Shown here piece after piece: positions 52,117-63,160 of a DNA stretch of 64,000 bases. Below the pieces are notes generated by a model, which saw only the letters and a list, made by a program, of their open reading frames with translations, had not been told where the DNA came from and made no database searches. Source of the stretch: Sinohyriopsis cumingii (taxonomy: Eukaryota > Mollusca > Bivalvia > Unionida > Unionidae). The DNA lies in contig CM068835.1 of the NCBI GenBank assembly GCA_028554795.2, positions 62,397,719 through 62,461,718 of the forward strand, in the 5' to 3' direction. A program made the translations under genes and the position numbers. How positions within the stretch are numbered: position 1 is the stretch's first letter; each line of letters begins with the position of its first letter.

Positions 52117-53876
52117 ACTAATGCATGACATACAAGCAAACCTAACTACTTGCTTACCTCCTACAGCAGAACAACTCGATAACTGCCAGCATTCATGGCT
52201 CGACAAACATGCCCCAGCTACCAAGTGCAGAGTATCAATTCAAAAGTGTTCTCCATGGTATAGCATTGTTAGGGACCAGCTTCGCACCGCTAAAAGAGAC
52301 CACCGTAAAGCTGAAAGGCTTTGGCTTTCCACCTCTCACTATTCATAAGCAGATCTATGAAGTTGAAAGAAGAATGTCACAAATATAATCCATCAGCGAA
52401 ATCAGCCCACTAGACTACTCAGAGCATGGAAAGCTCCAGTTGCAAAGAGCTCTTCAAGATTACTAACACGCTAATGTCAAGGAAAAAATCTACACCACTT
52501 CCAACTACCTTCTCTCCAGTCGACCTTCTGGACATGTTTGCAAATTTCTTCTGTGACAAACTACAAACCATTAGAGACAGGCTTGACACCACAGTTTCAG
52601 TTGACTCGTCACCATACAGTTGGCATACAGAAGCAACCATTAACAGCATTTGAACCTGTCTCTATGGATTTCGTACGTACAGTCCTGATGAAGAGTGCAC
52701 CACGGTCATGTGCATTTGATCCAATTCCAACATCAATGCTGCTTGAGTGCTTAGATCCAGTATTGCCTTCACTAACTGATGCTATTAATACCTCTCCCTC
52801 ATCAGGGGAATTTCCATAATTTTTCAAAACTGCCATTGTAAAGCCTTTGCTGTAGAAACCAACACTCGACCATAACGATTTAAAGAACTACCGCCCAGTT
52901 GCTAATCTCCCATTCATATACAAAATCTAAGAAAAGGTTGCTCTATCCCAGCTTGTATCTCTTCTGAATTCAAACAGTGTTTTTACAATCTGCATATCGC
53001 CCATGAGACAGTATTGAAACTACTCTTCTAAGAGTAGTTAGTGACATTATCTCTGCTTTGGATAATGGAAAGATTACAGTTCTCACCCTCTTTGATTTGT
53101 CTGCAGCATTTGACACAATGACCATGATATATTATTTCACGTCTCCAGCATGTATTTGACATTTATGATACAGCCATACTGTGGTTCAAGTCCTACTTGG
53201 TCAACAGGTCACAAATTCTGTCTGCAAATGGAATACACTCAAGCCCAGTTGATCTATGTTGTGGTGTTCCACAAGGGTCTGTTCTTGGACCTGTTCTCTT
53301 CATTCTATACACTTGGCCACTTTCAAGTGTCATAGATCATCCAGTGTCTCGCCAATTGTACGCTGATGACAACCCAAATATACAAATCTAGCCACCTACT
53401 GAAGTTGATGCTACCGTCAAAGGTGTAGAGAGGCGCATTTCTGATGTGAAATCATGGATGATTTGTAACAAGCTGCAGATGAATGATGATAAAACTGATG
53501 CCATTCTGATTACAACACAAAGATTTTCTAATTCACATCCTTTACCTCAAACAATAAATATTAGCAACACCAACATTAAATTCACACAATCAGTATGAAA
53601 CCATGGTGTTACTCTGGACAGTACTCTCACATTGCACCAACATGTCATGAACATATGCAATGCTGCATATCTTGAGCTGAGACGCATTAGCTCAGTTCGC
53701 AAATATCTTTCAGTTGATGCCACTAAAACACTTGTGTTCATTAGTACTTTCAAAACTGGACTATTGTAACTCAATTCTGTCTGGTTCATCTCAATATCTA
53801 CACCAAAAACGTCAAAAAGTTCAAAACACTGCTGATCGGATCATAGAGTACCATGATCAGAGCACACCTTCCCGCA
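52116..53876 (+). pseudogene. L2/CR1-type LINE, copy 3 (near-identical to copy 2, 3' truncated)
   Basis: It runs from AAACTAATGCATGACATACA, the same start as copy 2, to CTTCCCGC at 53876. I count about 17 substitutions plus an 8-base and a 1-base deletion in about 1.76 kb, roughly 1% divergence. The linker, RT, VPQGSVLGPVLF (53270-53305) and YADD (53360-53371) are as in copy 2. The internal stops are shared (for example the TGA after the EATINSI peptide), as is the CCATAATTTTTC break after SGEFP. The L2 3' end is absent; unrelated sequence starts at 53877. Confidence 0.9.
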
Positions 53877-54150
53877 TGAACTTATTACATGTATTATATA
53901 TTTCACATGTCCCCCCCTTTCCGATTTGTTAAGTGACCCATTCTATGTATGGTATTTTACTTGTAGGCCTTAAGTATATTACGGTACAACCCATTAATAA
54001 TAAGAAACTATTGGGGGGTGGAATAATCAGCTAGCTGATTCTGGCCCTACCCCCATTTGTTAAGTGACCCATTACATGTATGATATTTCACATGTGGACT
54101 TTAAGCTTATTACCAATTAGTCCGGGGGGGAGGGAGGGGAATTGGCTAAG
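53877..54150. repeat. Tandem repeat, about 130-bp period
   Basis: ATTTGTTAAGTGACCCATT...ATGTATG(G/A)TATTT(T/C)AC(T/A)TGT(A)GG(C/A)CTT.AAG occurs at 53924-53975 and 54054-54107. A partial unit (TTACATGTATTATATATTTCACATGTCCCCCC) lies at 53885-53917. C7 and G7-type runs punctuate the units. Confidence 0.75.
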
Positions 54151-55495
54151 CTAAGTTATCTATGTGAACAAATTAGTTAATCAGTAGGTGACGCAATTGG
54201 CATCGGTGATGTTGTTGATAAAACTTTTTATCAAGGTTTAAATATGAAACTGTTCCCAAAGTTGTTTTACTTTGTCTCATAATGAGTTAATTAAAATAAT
54301 ATATCTAGACTGATCAATAATAGATTGTTCTCAGGAATGATAAAGTCCTAAGATGACCAAATATCGGGACCAGGTTTTTCTGTGGCTCCGCCTTTTGTAA
54401 AGATAACTGGCTACGTTCCCTCATTGAATCATATTCATCCATAATTGTTGTGTGCAGGGTAAAACATGCTGTTTTATAATGTGACCAGGAACATTATATT
54501 TTTATTTCTTCATACAAAATATTTGAAAACAGTTGAATAGATTTGCTGCACTTGTAACCATTTTATTAGTCTTACATGAAATGAGTCTTTATATACAATA
54601 CTTAAAACATTTTAACTGTTTTATCATATAGTGCTGTGTTCATTTAAAAAGTTTTGTAGAAATTATAACTAAGCAACTGTACACTGAATTTTTGTATTAT
54701 TAGCTGAAATGAAGATTATGCTTAAGGTGGAGTTCGAATTTAGTATTAATATATTTGCATTGCTAATATTCTTAATGTTTGGAAAGTTGTACTGTCTTTA
54801 AACTGCATTGTTTGAGGAAACAATATGGGCATTTACTGGCATCTATTGGTCAGTATGACTAGCCACATTAGTTTTCAAACCTTGGTTAATTGCCTGACCT
54901 GGTATGGGAGTTGAAGATAAAATTACCAATTTTTTTTTTTTTTTATAGATGAAACTCGCAACCTCTTGTTTGACAGTGGTGACACAAACAATTTTACTAA
55001 GACTTGTACAGTAATCAACTGACAAAGTTAGTCACAAAGACCTGGTCTCATTCTCCCATGACTACATATATCACAATGCCTTAAGTTAATATTTCCTTAC
55101 AGTTTTTGTATACAGTCATGAAATTTTATTTATTATTTTAAGTTTGTTTTACCCATTTGCAAAAAAATGTAGAACTGTGACCTACATTTCAGGTTTGGTT
55201 AATTATGTTCTTCGTTTACATTAAGCTAACTTTCTGAGATCTTGGATACTGTTGCCTGTTGAAACATGAAACTTTTTTATTTTTATATTTATTAACTAAA
55301 CCAATTACTAGCAAGAGTTGGTCAAAGCAACATTATTGAAAATTAATGCATATTTATCTGTATTTAAAAAAATCATGACACGAATCATCACATGTATATA
55401 CATTTTCATTCATCACTGGTAAAAATAGGTCATATTTAGCAAGAGTTGATGAAAGCATCCAAACAACTTTTTTACTTTGTTTGTGGTGCAGATCT
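54151..55495. other. AT-rich DNA, no gene recognised
   Basis: A poly-T run of about 16 lies near 54929-54945. No coding signal. Confidence 0.45.
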
Positions 55496-55499
55496 GACA

Positions 55500-56120
55500 T
55501 TATATGTGATTGTTATGGCAGCCATCATATAAATAGTATTACTCATCTCATGAATGGAAAATCATATTGACATGTGGTTTTGCACCAGATGATTATTATC
55601 AAGCCTATATGAAAGTAAACGACAATGGTTCCAATCTTCCAATCAACATGGCTACCATTGTAGCATCTTGATTTTTTTTTTTTGCATTCTTCTGAATGGA
55701 TAGACATTTGGTTTTCACCAAAAGGTTTTTGATGGTCATAAATCAAAACATTGTGGATGTGACATCCATAATGGCCACTATGGCAGCCATCATAACATTT
55801 TAAGTTATTTATAATTCTCTCACATTGTTTGATTTTATATTTTATTTAAGTAGATTTATATTTTGGAAGACTTGAATGCTTGTTTGGTTTTACCTGGTTT
55901 TGTTACCTAAGTTCAAGCCCTATGACTTAACGTTGGTCTTTAATGATGATAATCTGCACAGACAGTATGATAGCTACTATCTTAAAAAACATTGTATCTC
56001 TACTCTTCCTAAATGAATGGTGATACTGACTTAGGGTTTTCACCAGAAAACTTCACATAAAAAAATGGCCCCAATCCTGCATCCATTATGGTTCTCATGG
56101 TGGCCATTTTGAAAATTGTC
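55500..56120. repeat. Three decayed units of an ATGGC..CCAT repeat
   Basis: Each unit has GAATGG...TTTTG/TTCACCA..A.. followed by AATGG..CCAATC..CAT..ATGG(C/T)..(C/T)CAT. Unit ends are at 55640-55672 (ACATGGCTACCATTGTAGC), 55755-55800 (CATAATGGCCACTATGGCAGCCATCAT) and 56068-56112 (CATTATGGTTCTCATGGTGGCCATTTTG). Another GTTATGGCAGCCATCATA lies at 55513. Confidence 0.6.
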
Positions 56121-57857
56121 TTTTTCCTCCAGAATATCAGAGATAGTTCCACACCATCAGTTAGCAGAAAGAAACAGTCGTTGGTTCCTGGAAATTAATT
56201 TCAGCCAGCGGAGTATCTTTCTTTGTGCTTTGGTATTGCCTTTCGTCCATCATGCATCATTCTGTGTCCCTCGACAACTGCTATATTAATCTTGACACAA
56301 ATTTCAACCAGACTTGTTAACCTTGTAAACATGTTTAGGTTTAAAACATTGCATGTTTGTTTTATGGTTTTGAGTTAGAGAAGCTTATTTTTATTATTAA
56401 ATATGGTGATTTTTGAAAAAGGTAAAGGCTTTTTTATTTATTGAAAACAAATTGACATGTTCTTTCACCTTTCTTTCTTTCAGTCTTGGTTATGTTTTCT
56501 TTCTCATCAATCCAATCGGAAGGTTGTATTCCTTTACACCTGTGCTTTTCCCTAGTAAATTGGTGGTTTCATTAGTCTTACCACCAGTCATAGACTCATG
56601 AACCAAACAAAATAAGTAGATCAGTTGAGCCCAGGTACACACGCAAAGGGTCTGACAAAGTCTTATTCAGAAGAAGATGGACAAAAAGACTTTCATGACT
56701 TTACTTTTATAAGCAATTTTTCATTATGACCCTGATATGCATTAATGCATGTGTGGTAAAGAAAGTGACCCTTTTGCATTACACACAAAGCTGAAGTTTT
56801 CAATGAGGCGTATACTATTGATTGTGGCTATACTACAAATTTTTGTGTAAAGGCAGAAATAGGAATATTGATCACCACTACAATGATTTGATTTTATTTT
56901 CTGTGGCAGAGATAGTTTGAAATTATTTTCTAGACAAACTGCAGCAGAGGTAGTTTTTATATTAGACAATTACCGCACTATATATACATGGAAAAAAGTC
57001 ACAGATTGATATTATAGTATTTTTAAAGAATGTATTGACATATCAAATTGTGGTTTCATTTTACGAGATCAGTGAATTATGCACAATGCTACAGGTAAAG
57101 ATTAAAGTACTGTTTCACATAAATGTATCATAAAGTTTAGTCAGAGACTTGTTAAAGACATAGCCTGGACATCTTAATAATGTATTAAACTTAGAAATTG
57201 TCTTGGAGTAGCAATGATGTACCGGTAGACATGACTTGGGAGAAGAAAAAAATCCTGGAAAGTCCTTTGATATTGTATAGGAAAAAACTGAAGTAGTTAG
57301 CATTTAGAGAACCCAAATATGAAAAAGGCTGCAATGATGACGATAATGGTGACATTGAAAACATTAAGTGGATATAGTAGCCTAAGAGTTATGATCATGT
57401 AGAATGAAATAATTAGAGAAAGATGTCTTTAGAATTAATATATTGAATTACGAACAACACCTTTACATGAATAATATGAGACTTTTTTCGACGATGAAGA
57501 ATATAAACAAATGAGCAGTGTTATAAATTTTGTGAAAAGACATTCACCTGCAAAGAGAAAAGCTATAGTGTCAATATACAAGCAGTGCTTTAAGAACATC
57601 AGATGTAATTATACAAGCTTTGGCCATTTATATTTTTGTATAATACATTGTGATCATATTAATCAGCACTCCGTGCTTTGATCAGATACCGAATTAAAGA
57701 AAATTATGTTAAGACACACAATTATATTTGACATTTATCCTTGGTTGATGCAGACTGGTGTAAAAATGTTTCTAAAATGCAGTACCACAGGTTTGCAAAT
57801 TACTTTCGTAGTGGTGTATTTTACAGCAAATGGCCATACAATCAAATACTGTCCACT
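56121..57857. other. AT-rich DNA, no gene recognised
   Basis: Short ORFs (62-75 codons) without relatives. No repeat supported. Confidence 0.45.
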
Positions 57858-58080
57858 GCGAGTATTTTGAAGACCATATGTATATGCTGAGGAGCACATA
57901 CACCTGATAATACGTACACCATCATTCCAACCAAAACAAATTAGGGGCCCTGGAGGCGCCTAACTGTTCTAAAGGGGTCAGTGCCATGTTACATTTGCAT
58001 GGGTTCAATTCACAGGCTAGGCCAATGTGGGTATGTGAGAAAGCTTGCCAGCATATACGTACGGTCTTCAAAATACTCGC
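57858..58080. mobile_element. Hairpin-ended element, 31-bp inverted repeats, carrying SINE sequence
   Basis: GCGAGTATTTTGAAGACCAT... at 57858-57888 and its reverse complement at 58050-58080 match at 29 of 31 positions. The 161-base interior contains a fragment of SINE family 3 (57955-58050). No clear target-site duplication is visible. It could be a small MITE or a foldback caused by an inverted duplication. Confidence 0.65.
57955..58050 (+). mobile_element. SINE family 3 fragment
   Basis: The B-box-like CATGGGTTCAATTCACAGG (57998-58016) is followed by GGGTATGTGAGAAAGCTTGCC. This corresponds to TTGGTATGTGAGAAAGCCTGCC in the copy at 10445-10700 (minus strand). The SINE 3' half is missing. Confidence 0.55.
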
Positions 58081-58267
58081 AACAATTAGAAACATAAATT
58101 ATGATTTTTATGAAAACACAGATGATTATTTATGTTAGAATACAATTTATAAATATATAAAGTTCAGTGGCATTGGTATGTAATGACTCTAGAGGTGTTG
58201 GCCTTGGAAAATGTTAACTATAAAGCAGAACTTGCCATTATGTATACTGTAAATTACATTTGCTCGC

Positions 58268-58378
58268 ATGACATGTTGGAATAGGTGTCTTAAATGTGGC
58301 ATCCGAGTTAAATCACATAACCAGCCTTGCCGACTTTGTGGATCTGTTAGTGAGTATTATTGTGCACTCCGACAATGA
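58268..58378 (+). other. Small ORF with C-X2-C-X10-C-X2-C zinc-ribbon pattern
   Basis: The frame from ATG 58268 reads MTCWNRCLKCGIRVKSHNQP then CRLCGSVSEYYCALRQ and stops. The four cysteines (58286-58339) have zinc-ribbon spacing. It is only 36 codons and there is no supporting downstream domain, so it may be chance or a scrap of a transposon-encoded protein. Confidence 0.25.
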
Positions 58379-59995
58379 TTCGCTAAGATATATGTCAATA
58401 AAAACACCCTGTAACATTAACACTGTAGAGGAAACACATATGTCGATGAAGTAACATCCAGGGTTGAAGCAATTGCAGTTTATGATCCTGATAGAGTAAA
58501 CAAACTAAAGCAAAAATATTCATGGAATTTGTAATTAGAGAAAGATTGTCCTTTAAATACCAGTACCAGTAAATGCAAAAGTTCAGTGGGATATTTCCAT
58601 TTGTCACAGAGATTTAAGTGCTGTTAGCAGTGGTAAAATCAAACATTTTTAGGTGTCTTTATGCGGGGAACGTGTGTCGAGGATTCCACAAAAAAATACC
58701 AAATGGCATTGTTAACCTAGATTTGACTGCGGGACCTAGAATGCGTTGGGTAACATACATATTAAGACCCAAACATATTTTATATCTTGACTTGTATTGG
58801 CTTGTACCGCTTCCTAAAATTGTTAATTATTTAACCCATGGTGAAAGCCCAGACCAACAGCCATCATTGTCAAATGGGCCAAAATATGGTCATGTTGTTG
58901 TTAAAGAGTTGCATGCACTTGAGCATTCACCATCCCAGCAAATGTATATTGAAATTATGTTTAAGTTTGCTTAACATTATTCAAAATGTATGCGAATATT
59001 TGCTCAGATGTTGTATTGATGAAATTCTGAGCAGATTATCCACCAAAGCAGATTTGGCTGAGATTTGGCTTAGTTTACCAGCCACATTGTTGCTGACATT
59101 GACCCAGATGAGCTGCTGAATTTTGAAGATCGAACTGGTAAACATAAAATGTGTAACATGTTATTTGTGGAATCGACACGGCAACAGCCTTTGGTCTGAG
59201 TGTGGTATGAATCGCAACCACATTGACTATTACAACTACACCCAGTGGAATTGTCGGAACCAGTGTCACAGATGGTGCTGGTAAAATTATTTCGTTATGG
59301 CTGCATTCTGGAATACTTGTCTATTCTAAATTTTCATGGCAGCACAAAGCAGTTTCAATACAATTAATAATTCGATGGCTATTGAGGATCAAAGAATTAG
59401 CATGGCCGAGTTTGAGTTAGTGTTGGTGGAAATGGAAAACCAATGGCAACTCTGTGCACACGTACGAAACCAGGGGTTTGTTGATTCACAAAGAGTACAA
59501 GTCGAGTAATTTCCTTTTAAAATAAAATGTTTATATATACCAAAATGAAGTATTTATCATGTCAAAATCATGAAGACATGGTTTTCAAGTAGAGTTGTAA
59601 GAACGGTATTTTGTTGGTTTCCAATATAATTCACAATATTGTACTCTACATGACTATCCTCTTGCATGGACTGTTGGTAACTTTCATGGATCATAATCTA
59701 CAGTTCAAATGCATACATGTGTGATTTTATAAGATATGATGACTAAGTCATGTTCGATAGAGGGTTGTCACCTGTGTCAGTAAATGTTACCAGTCCATAC
59801 TCATAAACTAAGACATAGAAGAAAGAAAAACTGAGAAAAAAATCTAAGAGCGACATATAATTATCAACTGAATCCAAAATAATCATATTAAGGTCCAAAA
59901 GAATGAAATGTTCAGAATTTTTTTCAGATACAAGAATATACTTGTTTGCCAACAATCCTGAGGTGTCAAAATGGTGTCATTCAGAACTTGTTTGA
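58379..59995. other. Unrecognised sequence with some open frames
   Basis: The 118-codon plus frame 58618-58974 and the overlapping 58838-59119 frame have no recognisable motif. A TTTPSGIVGTSVTDGAGK stretch (59228-59281) looks protein-like but is isolated. It might be a decayed gene or element. No function assigned. Confidence 0.3.
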
Positions 59996-59999
59996 ATAA

Positions 60000-61250
60000 T
60001 TCCCACTAGTTCCAAAACCAGTTATAGTCCAAAGAGCACCGTCTATTTCCACTGAATAATCCAAACATTTCCAAAATCAGTTTCTTTTTAACTTTGTAAG
60101 GACAGTTAATATCTAACCGAACTAGGATTTTGAAGTCTTGGCAAGAGAGACAGAACTTTATCACCAGGTTGAAAAAGTCTTACCTTTGTACTTTTGACCT
60201 GCCTTAATTGTAATTTTGAGTGAGTAGACCGAAGAGTATATCTTGCTACTTCACAATCAGAGATATAATTTAAAAAGATTAGTATCAGATTCCTCTGTAT
60301 AAAAAAGCATTTTCTTTTAACAGGTCCATGGATAATATATGTCCCAAAAAATAGTTCAAAAGAACTGAAACCAGCCATTGACAAATTAAACAAGATCTAC
60401 AATATTTGGAAACATGATGTAAGAAGATGTAAAAATGATGCAAGAACTTCTGATAGGTTTCATTGACTCATAAATGACCAGCCAAGACAGTTTACTGAGA
60501 TAACCTATGAACTTCCTGTCTATATGACATAAGAGCAACATTTTGATAGCTCACTGACCACTCTTCACCAGCGGGTGCCTCAGATGGTCTCGATGGTATC
60601 ATAACGACCCATTTTCCAAAACTATCAAGTTGTTACATCTGCAGAATCAGCTTCACTAATAACCCTCTGAAACAAACTGGACATATCAGGATCTTTTTCC
60701 TTTTCGACGACAAGTGAATGTCATTTGCCAGCCTAATTAGAAATAACAGAATGAGTAGTTAAAATATGATCACAATGATCAATACCTTTTTATCGATCAG
60801 TAACAGGAGCAGAGGTGTGCTCATCAAAAGTCTGACCAACACATATATCAGGCAAAGTAATAATTTCCTGAAAAACATCTTTCGCAAGAGCATTATTTTT
60901 TGCCATAGCTTTAGTAACTGAAACTAGGTGGGAAGATAAATTAACATTATGGAGTGGAATCGAAGAAAAGAGCACTCTACTCCCTAAACAAGAACACTTT
61001 CATCAGAAAAAGACTTCTCAGACAAAGTGCCTGATAATACAATATTGCGAGAAGCTCCTGCTTCCCTTAATATTTTTATTATGATAGGATTGACTCAATT
61101 ACCAATAAGTGATATAAAACCTTTTGACATAAATGGGTTATAATTCTCCATATAATCTGACCGGGGTTTATTTGACTCCGCAAATGTATTTTTCCCATAC
61201 AAGTCTTTGACCTTGACCTCAAAGAATAAAACTTTCTCAATAGCTGTCTT
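60000..61250 (-). pseudogene. Gypsy LTR retrotransposon remnant (protease and integrase tail)
   Basis: Reading the minus strand, FMSKGFISLIGN (about 61130) leads to IKILREAGASRNIVLSGTLS (61079-61020). This matches the Gypsy aspartic protease region (VKILRDTGAS...), but the catalytic Asp is Glu. IPLHNVNLSSHLVS follows (60965-60925). RT and RNase H, which should come next, are absent. After scrambled sequence to about 60400, the integrase end appears: MAGFSSFELFFGTYIIHGPV (60375-60320, family: GFSPFELVYGR.VRGPL), then VRLFQPGDKVLSLLPRLQNP (60182-60120). Stops and frameshifts are frequent. The element is internally deleted and dead. The LTR-like block at 61330-61620 lies on its upstream side. 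Confidence 0.75.
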
Positions 61251-61329
61251 TATTCTTTAGCAATAATAAATAATGTACCTGTTCTATTCCACTGAATAAT
61301 CAAAACAACTTTTTCTTCTGAAACAATAG

Positions 61330-61620
61330 CTAAATACAACATAGAATTAGACTGCAAACTCATTTTTACAAATGAAATTATAATCGAAAATAAGAATTAA
61401 TTTGATTGCTCAGTTCTCTTATATAAACATTCAAGAGTCTTAATACAAATGGTTGCCTCAATAAACCCCATGGTACATATCTAACTACTTAATTTAACAT
61501 TTCAAAATACCTGTTCACGTGATCGAATGTATACAATAGGAAGTAACATTTCTTCTAAGAACCCACCTAACCGACCTGTCCAGTGGGAAACAACCCAAAA
61601 CGTGTCCATAGATTTACTAA
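61330..61620 (-). mobile_element. LTR-like block upstream of the Gypsy remnant
   Basis: Reverse complement of 21490-21755 (words GGTGGGTTCTTAGAAG, AGGTATTTTGAA, GACTCTTGAATGTTTATATAAGAGA, GAGTTTGCAGTCTAATTC). TTTATATAAGAG looks like an LTR TATA box in the correct (minus) orientation for the protease-integrase remnant. Only a short gap separates it from the protease, so gag is mostly deleted. Confidence 0.5.
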
Positions 61621-62865
61621 GTTTGTTGTTAGTAACAGCAAACACGCGCGTCAGCATCTATTTATAGATACTATGCAATTGTACGTTCATAATATCTTAA
61701 TATAGAACTTATGAACGTGCGAATGTTCAACTAAAGATAATCACTGCCATTTTCAAACATTTAATTATAGATCTACATCAATCAAAAACCTCTATTATTA
61801 CTCTACTGTTTGTATGTAAGTATAGCACGTATGCATAAACATTCCTACACTTTTCGCAGGATAGCAGGATTGTGTGCTTGAACAGTGATCCAAAAACAGG
61901 CTTGATTAAAATCAGATATCCACTGTTGTACGTGAAGATCTGACAGCGACAACGTAGGGGTCGTGTTCTGGTAACCTGTTATTACCATAATCGCTAATTT
62001 TATCAGCCAGTCAGATGAAGTCTTATATCTTTGCGTCAGGAGACTGAGCAGTGTGGATGAAGAATAACAATGTGTACGGAACGATTTGATTCACTGTGAG
62101 ATTTTTTAAAGCTGCGTTTCTGTTGGCAAATTCAAAGGTCACCAGAACATGAGCCTTAAACGGTCGTCGTCATATCTTCACGTTTGACAGCGGAGATCTG
62201 GTCTTATTGAGGTTGCTGGATTGTAGTCTGTGTCTTTGGATTGTGATCAAAAAGCGGTTGCATGATTATGAGACACGTGTATTGCACTAAAAACAAAACG
62301 GGTAGCTAGATTGTAAATGTGGCGTATTAGATTTTATTTTTTTATAAAAATAATATCATTCCGAAAATTCCCGTTTGGCTCCAGGAACACACAATGTTAA
62401 ATTACTGTTTGGCTCTAGAGTGCTTCTTATGTAAACCTACAGTATGGCATAATTTTTAAAACAAACTTCTCATCTGTCTCTAGGGTAACCCATATATAAA
62501 CTCGCCGGCAATGACAAATTTAGAACAAAACGGAAACGGGTAAGAGCTGAACAAGTGTGTGTGTGTGTGTGTGTGTGTTTAAAATTTAAATTTCACACAA
62601 CTACATCAACAACATGAGTGGAAGCCTAACATTAGATTATAAATCATGCCGGAAATACATGGAGAAAAACAAGACGCACATGACATTCATCCACCACACT
62701 AGTAGAATCCGATACAATGAACGCACAATTCTGCATTGTTTTAACTAATAACAGGAGCGGATGATAAAATCAAAATATACTTAAGGCACTATCTTCTGAG
62801 TTGACACAAGTACTTACACACCTTTTAACAATCACTGGACATTTACAACATCCCAAGGATGGTAT
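61621..62865. other. AT-rich DNA with a (GT)n run
   Basis: No gene supported. (GT)n lies at 62555-62578. Confidence 0.45.
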
Positions 62866-62869
62866 CTGG

Positions 62870-63160
62870 AAAATAAATGGCATGGCAACTACTGGGAAAA
62901 GGTAATCACGCAATGGCCAATAATTACCGCCCGTTGTCACTCACCAGTGTACTTGGCAAAGAGCTTGCACATATTGTCTGTTCTAATCATTAAAACACTC
63001 CTTGCTAAGTTATTAATGATCGGGCTAAATATATGGATAAAGTAGACAATTTGTATTTTTGACTTAGAAAAAAACTTTTGACAGGTCCCCCATGAATTGT
63101 GGAATTGCAAGCAAAACTCAACGCTTGATAGGCGCTTTTTACAACATCTCATGTAGTGAC
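62870..63160 (+). pseudogene. LINE reverse transcriptase fragment (different family)
   Basis: The plus frame gives GNHAMANNYRPLSLTSVLGK (62900-62959) and ELAHIVCS. After a gap, DLEKNF, a stop, and QVPHEL (63060-63098), then QNSTLDRRFLQ. These fit RT blocks 1-3 of jockey/CR1-like LINEs (NYRPVSLTSV.CK.LE.I ... DFSKAFDTVPHE.L). The catalytic DFSKAFD-type block is altered to DLEKNF with a stop. It differs in wording from the L2-type copies at 42-54 kb, so it is another family. Confidence 0.7.
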
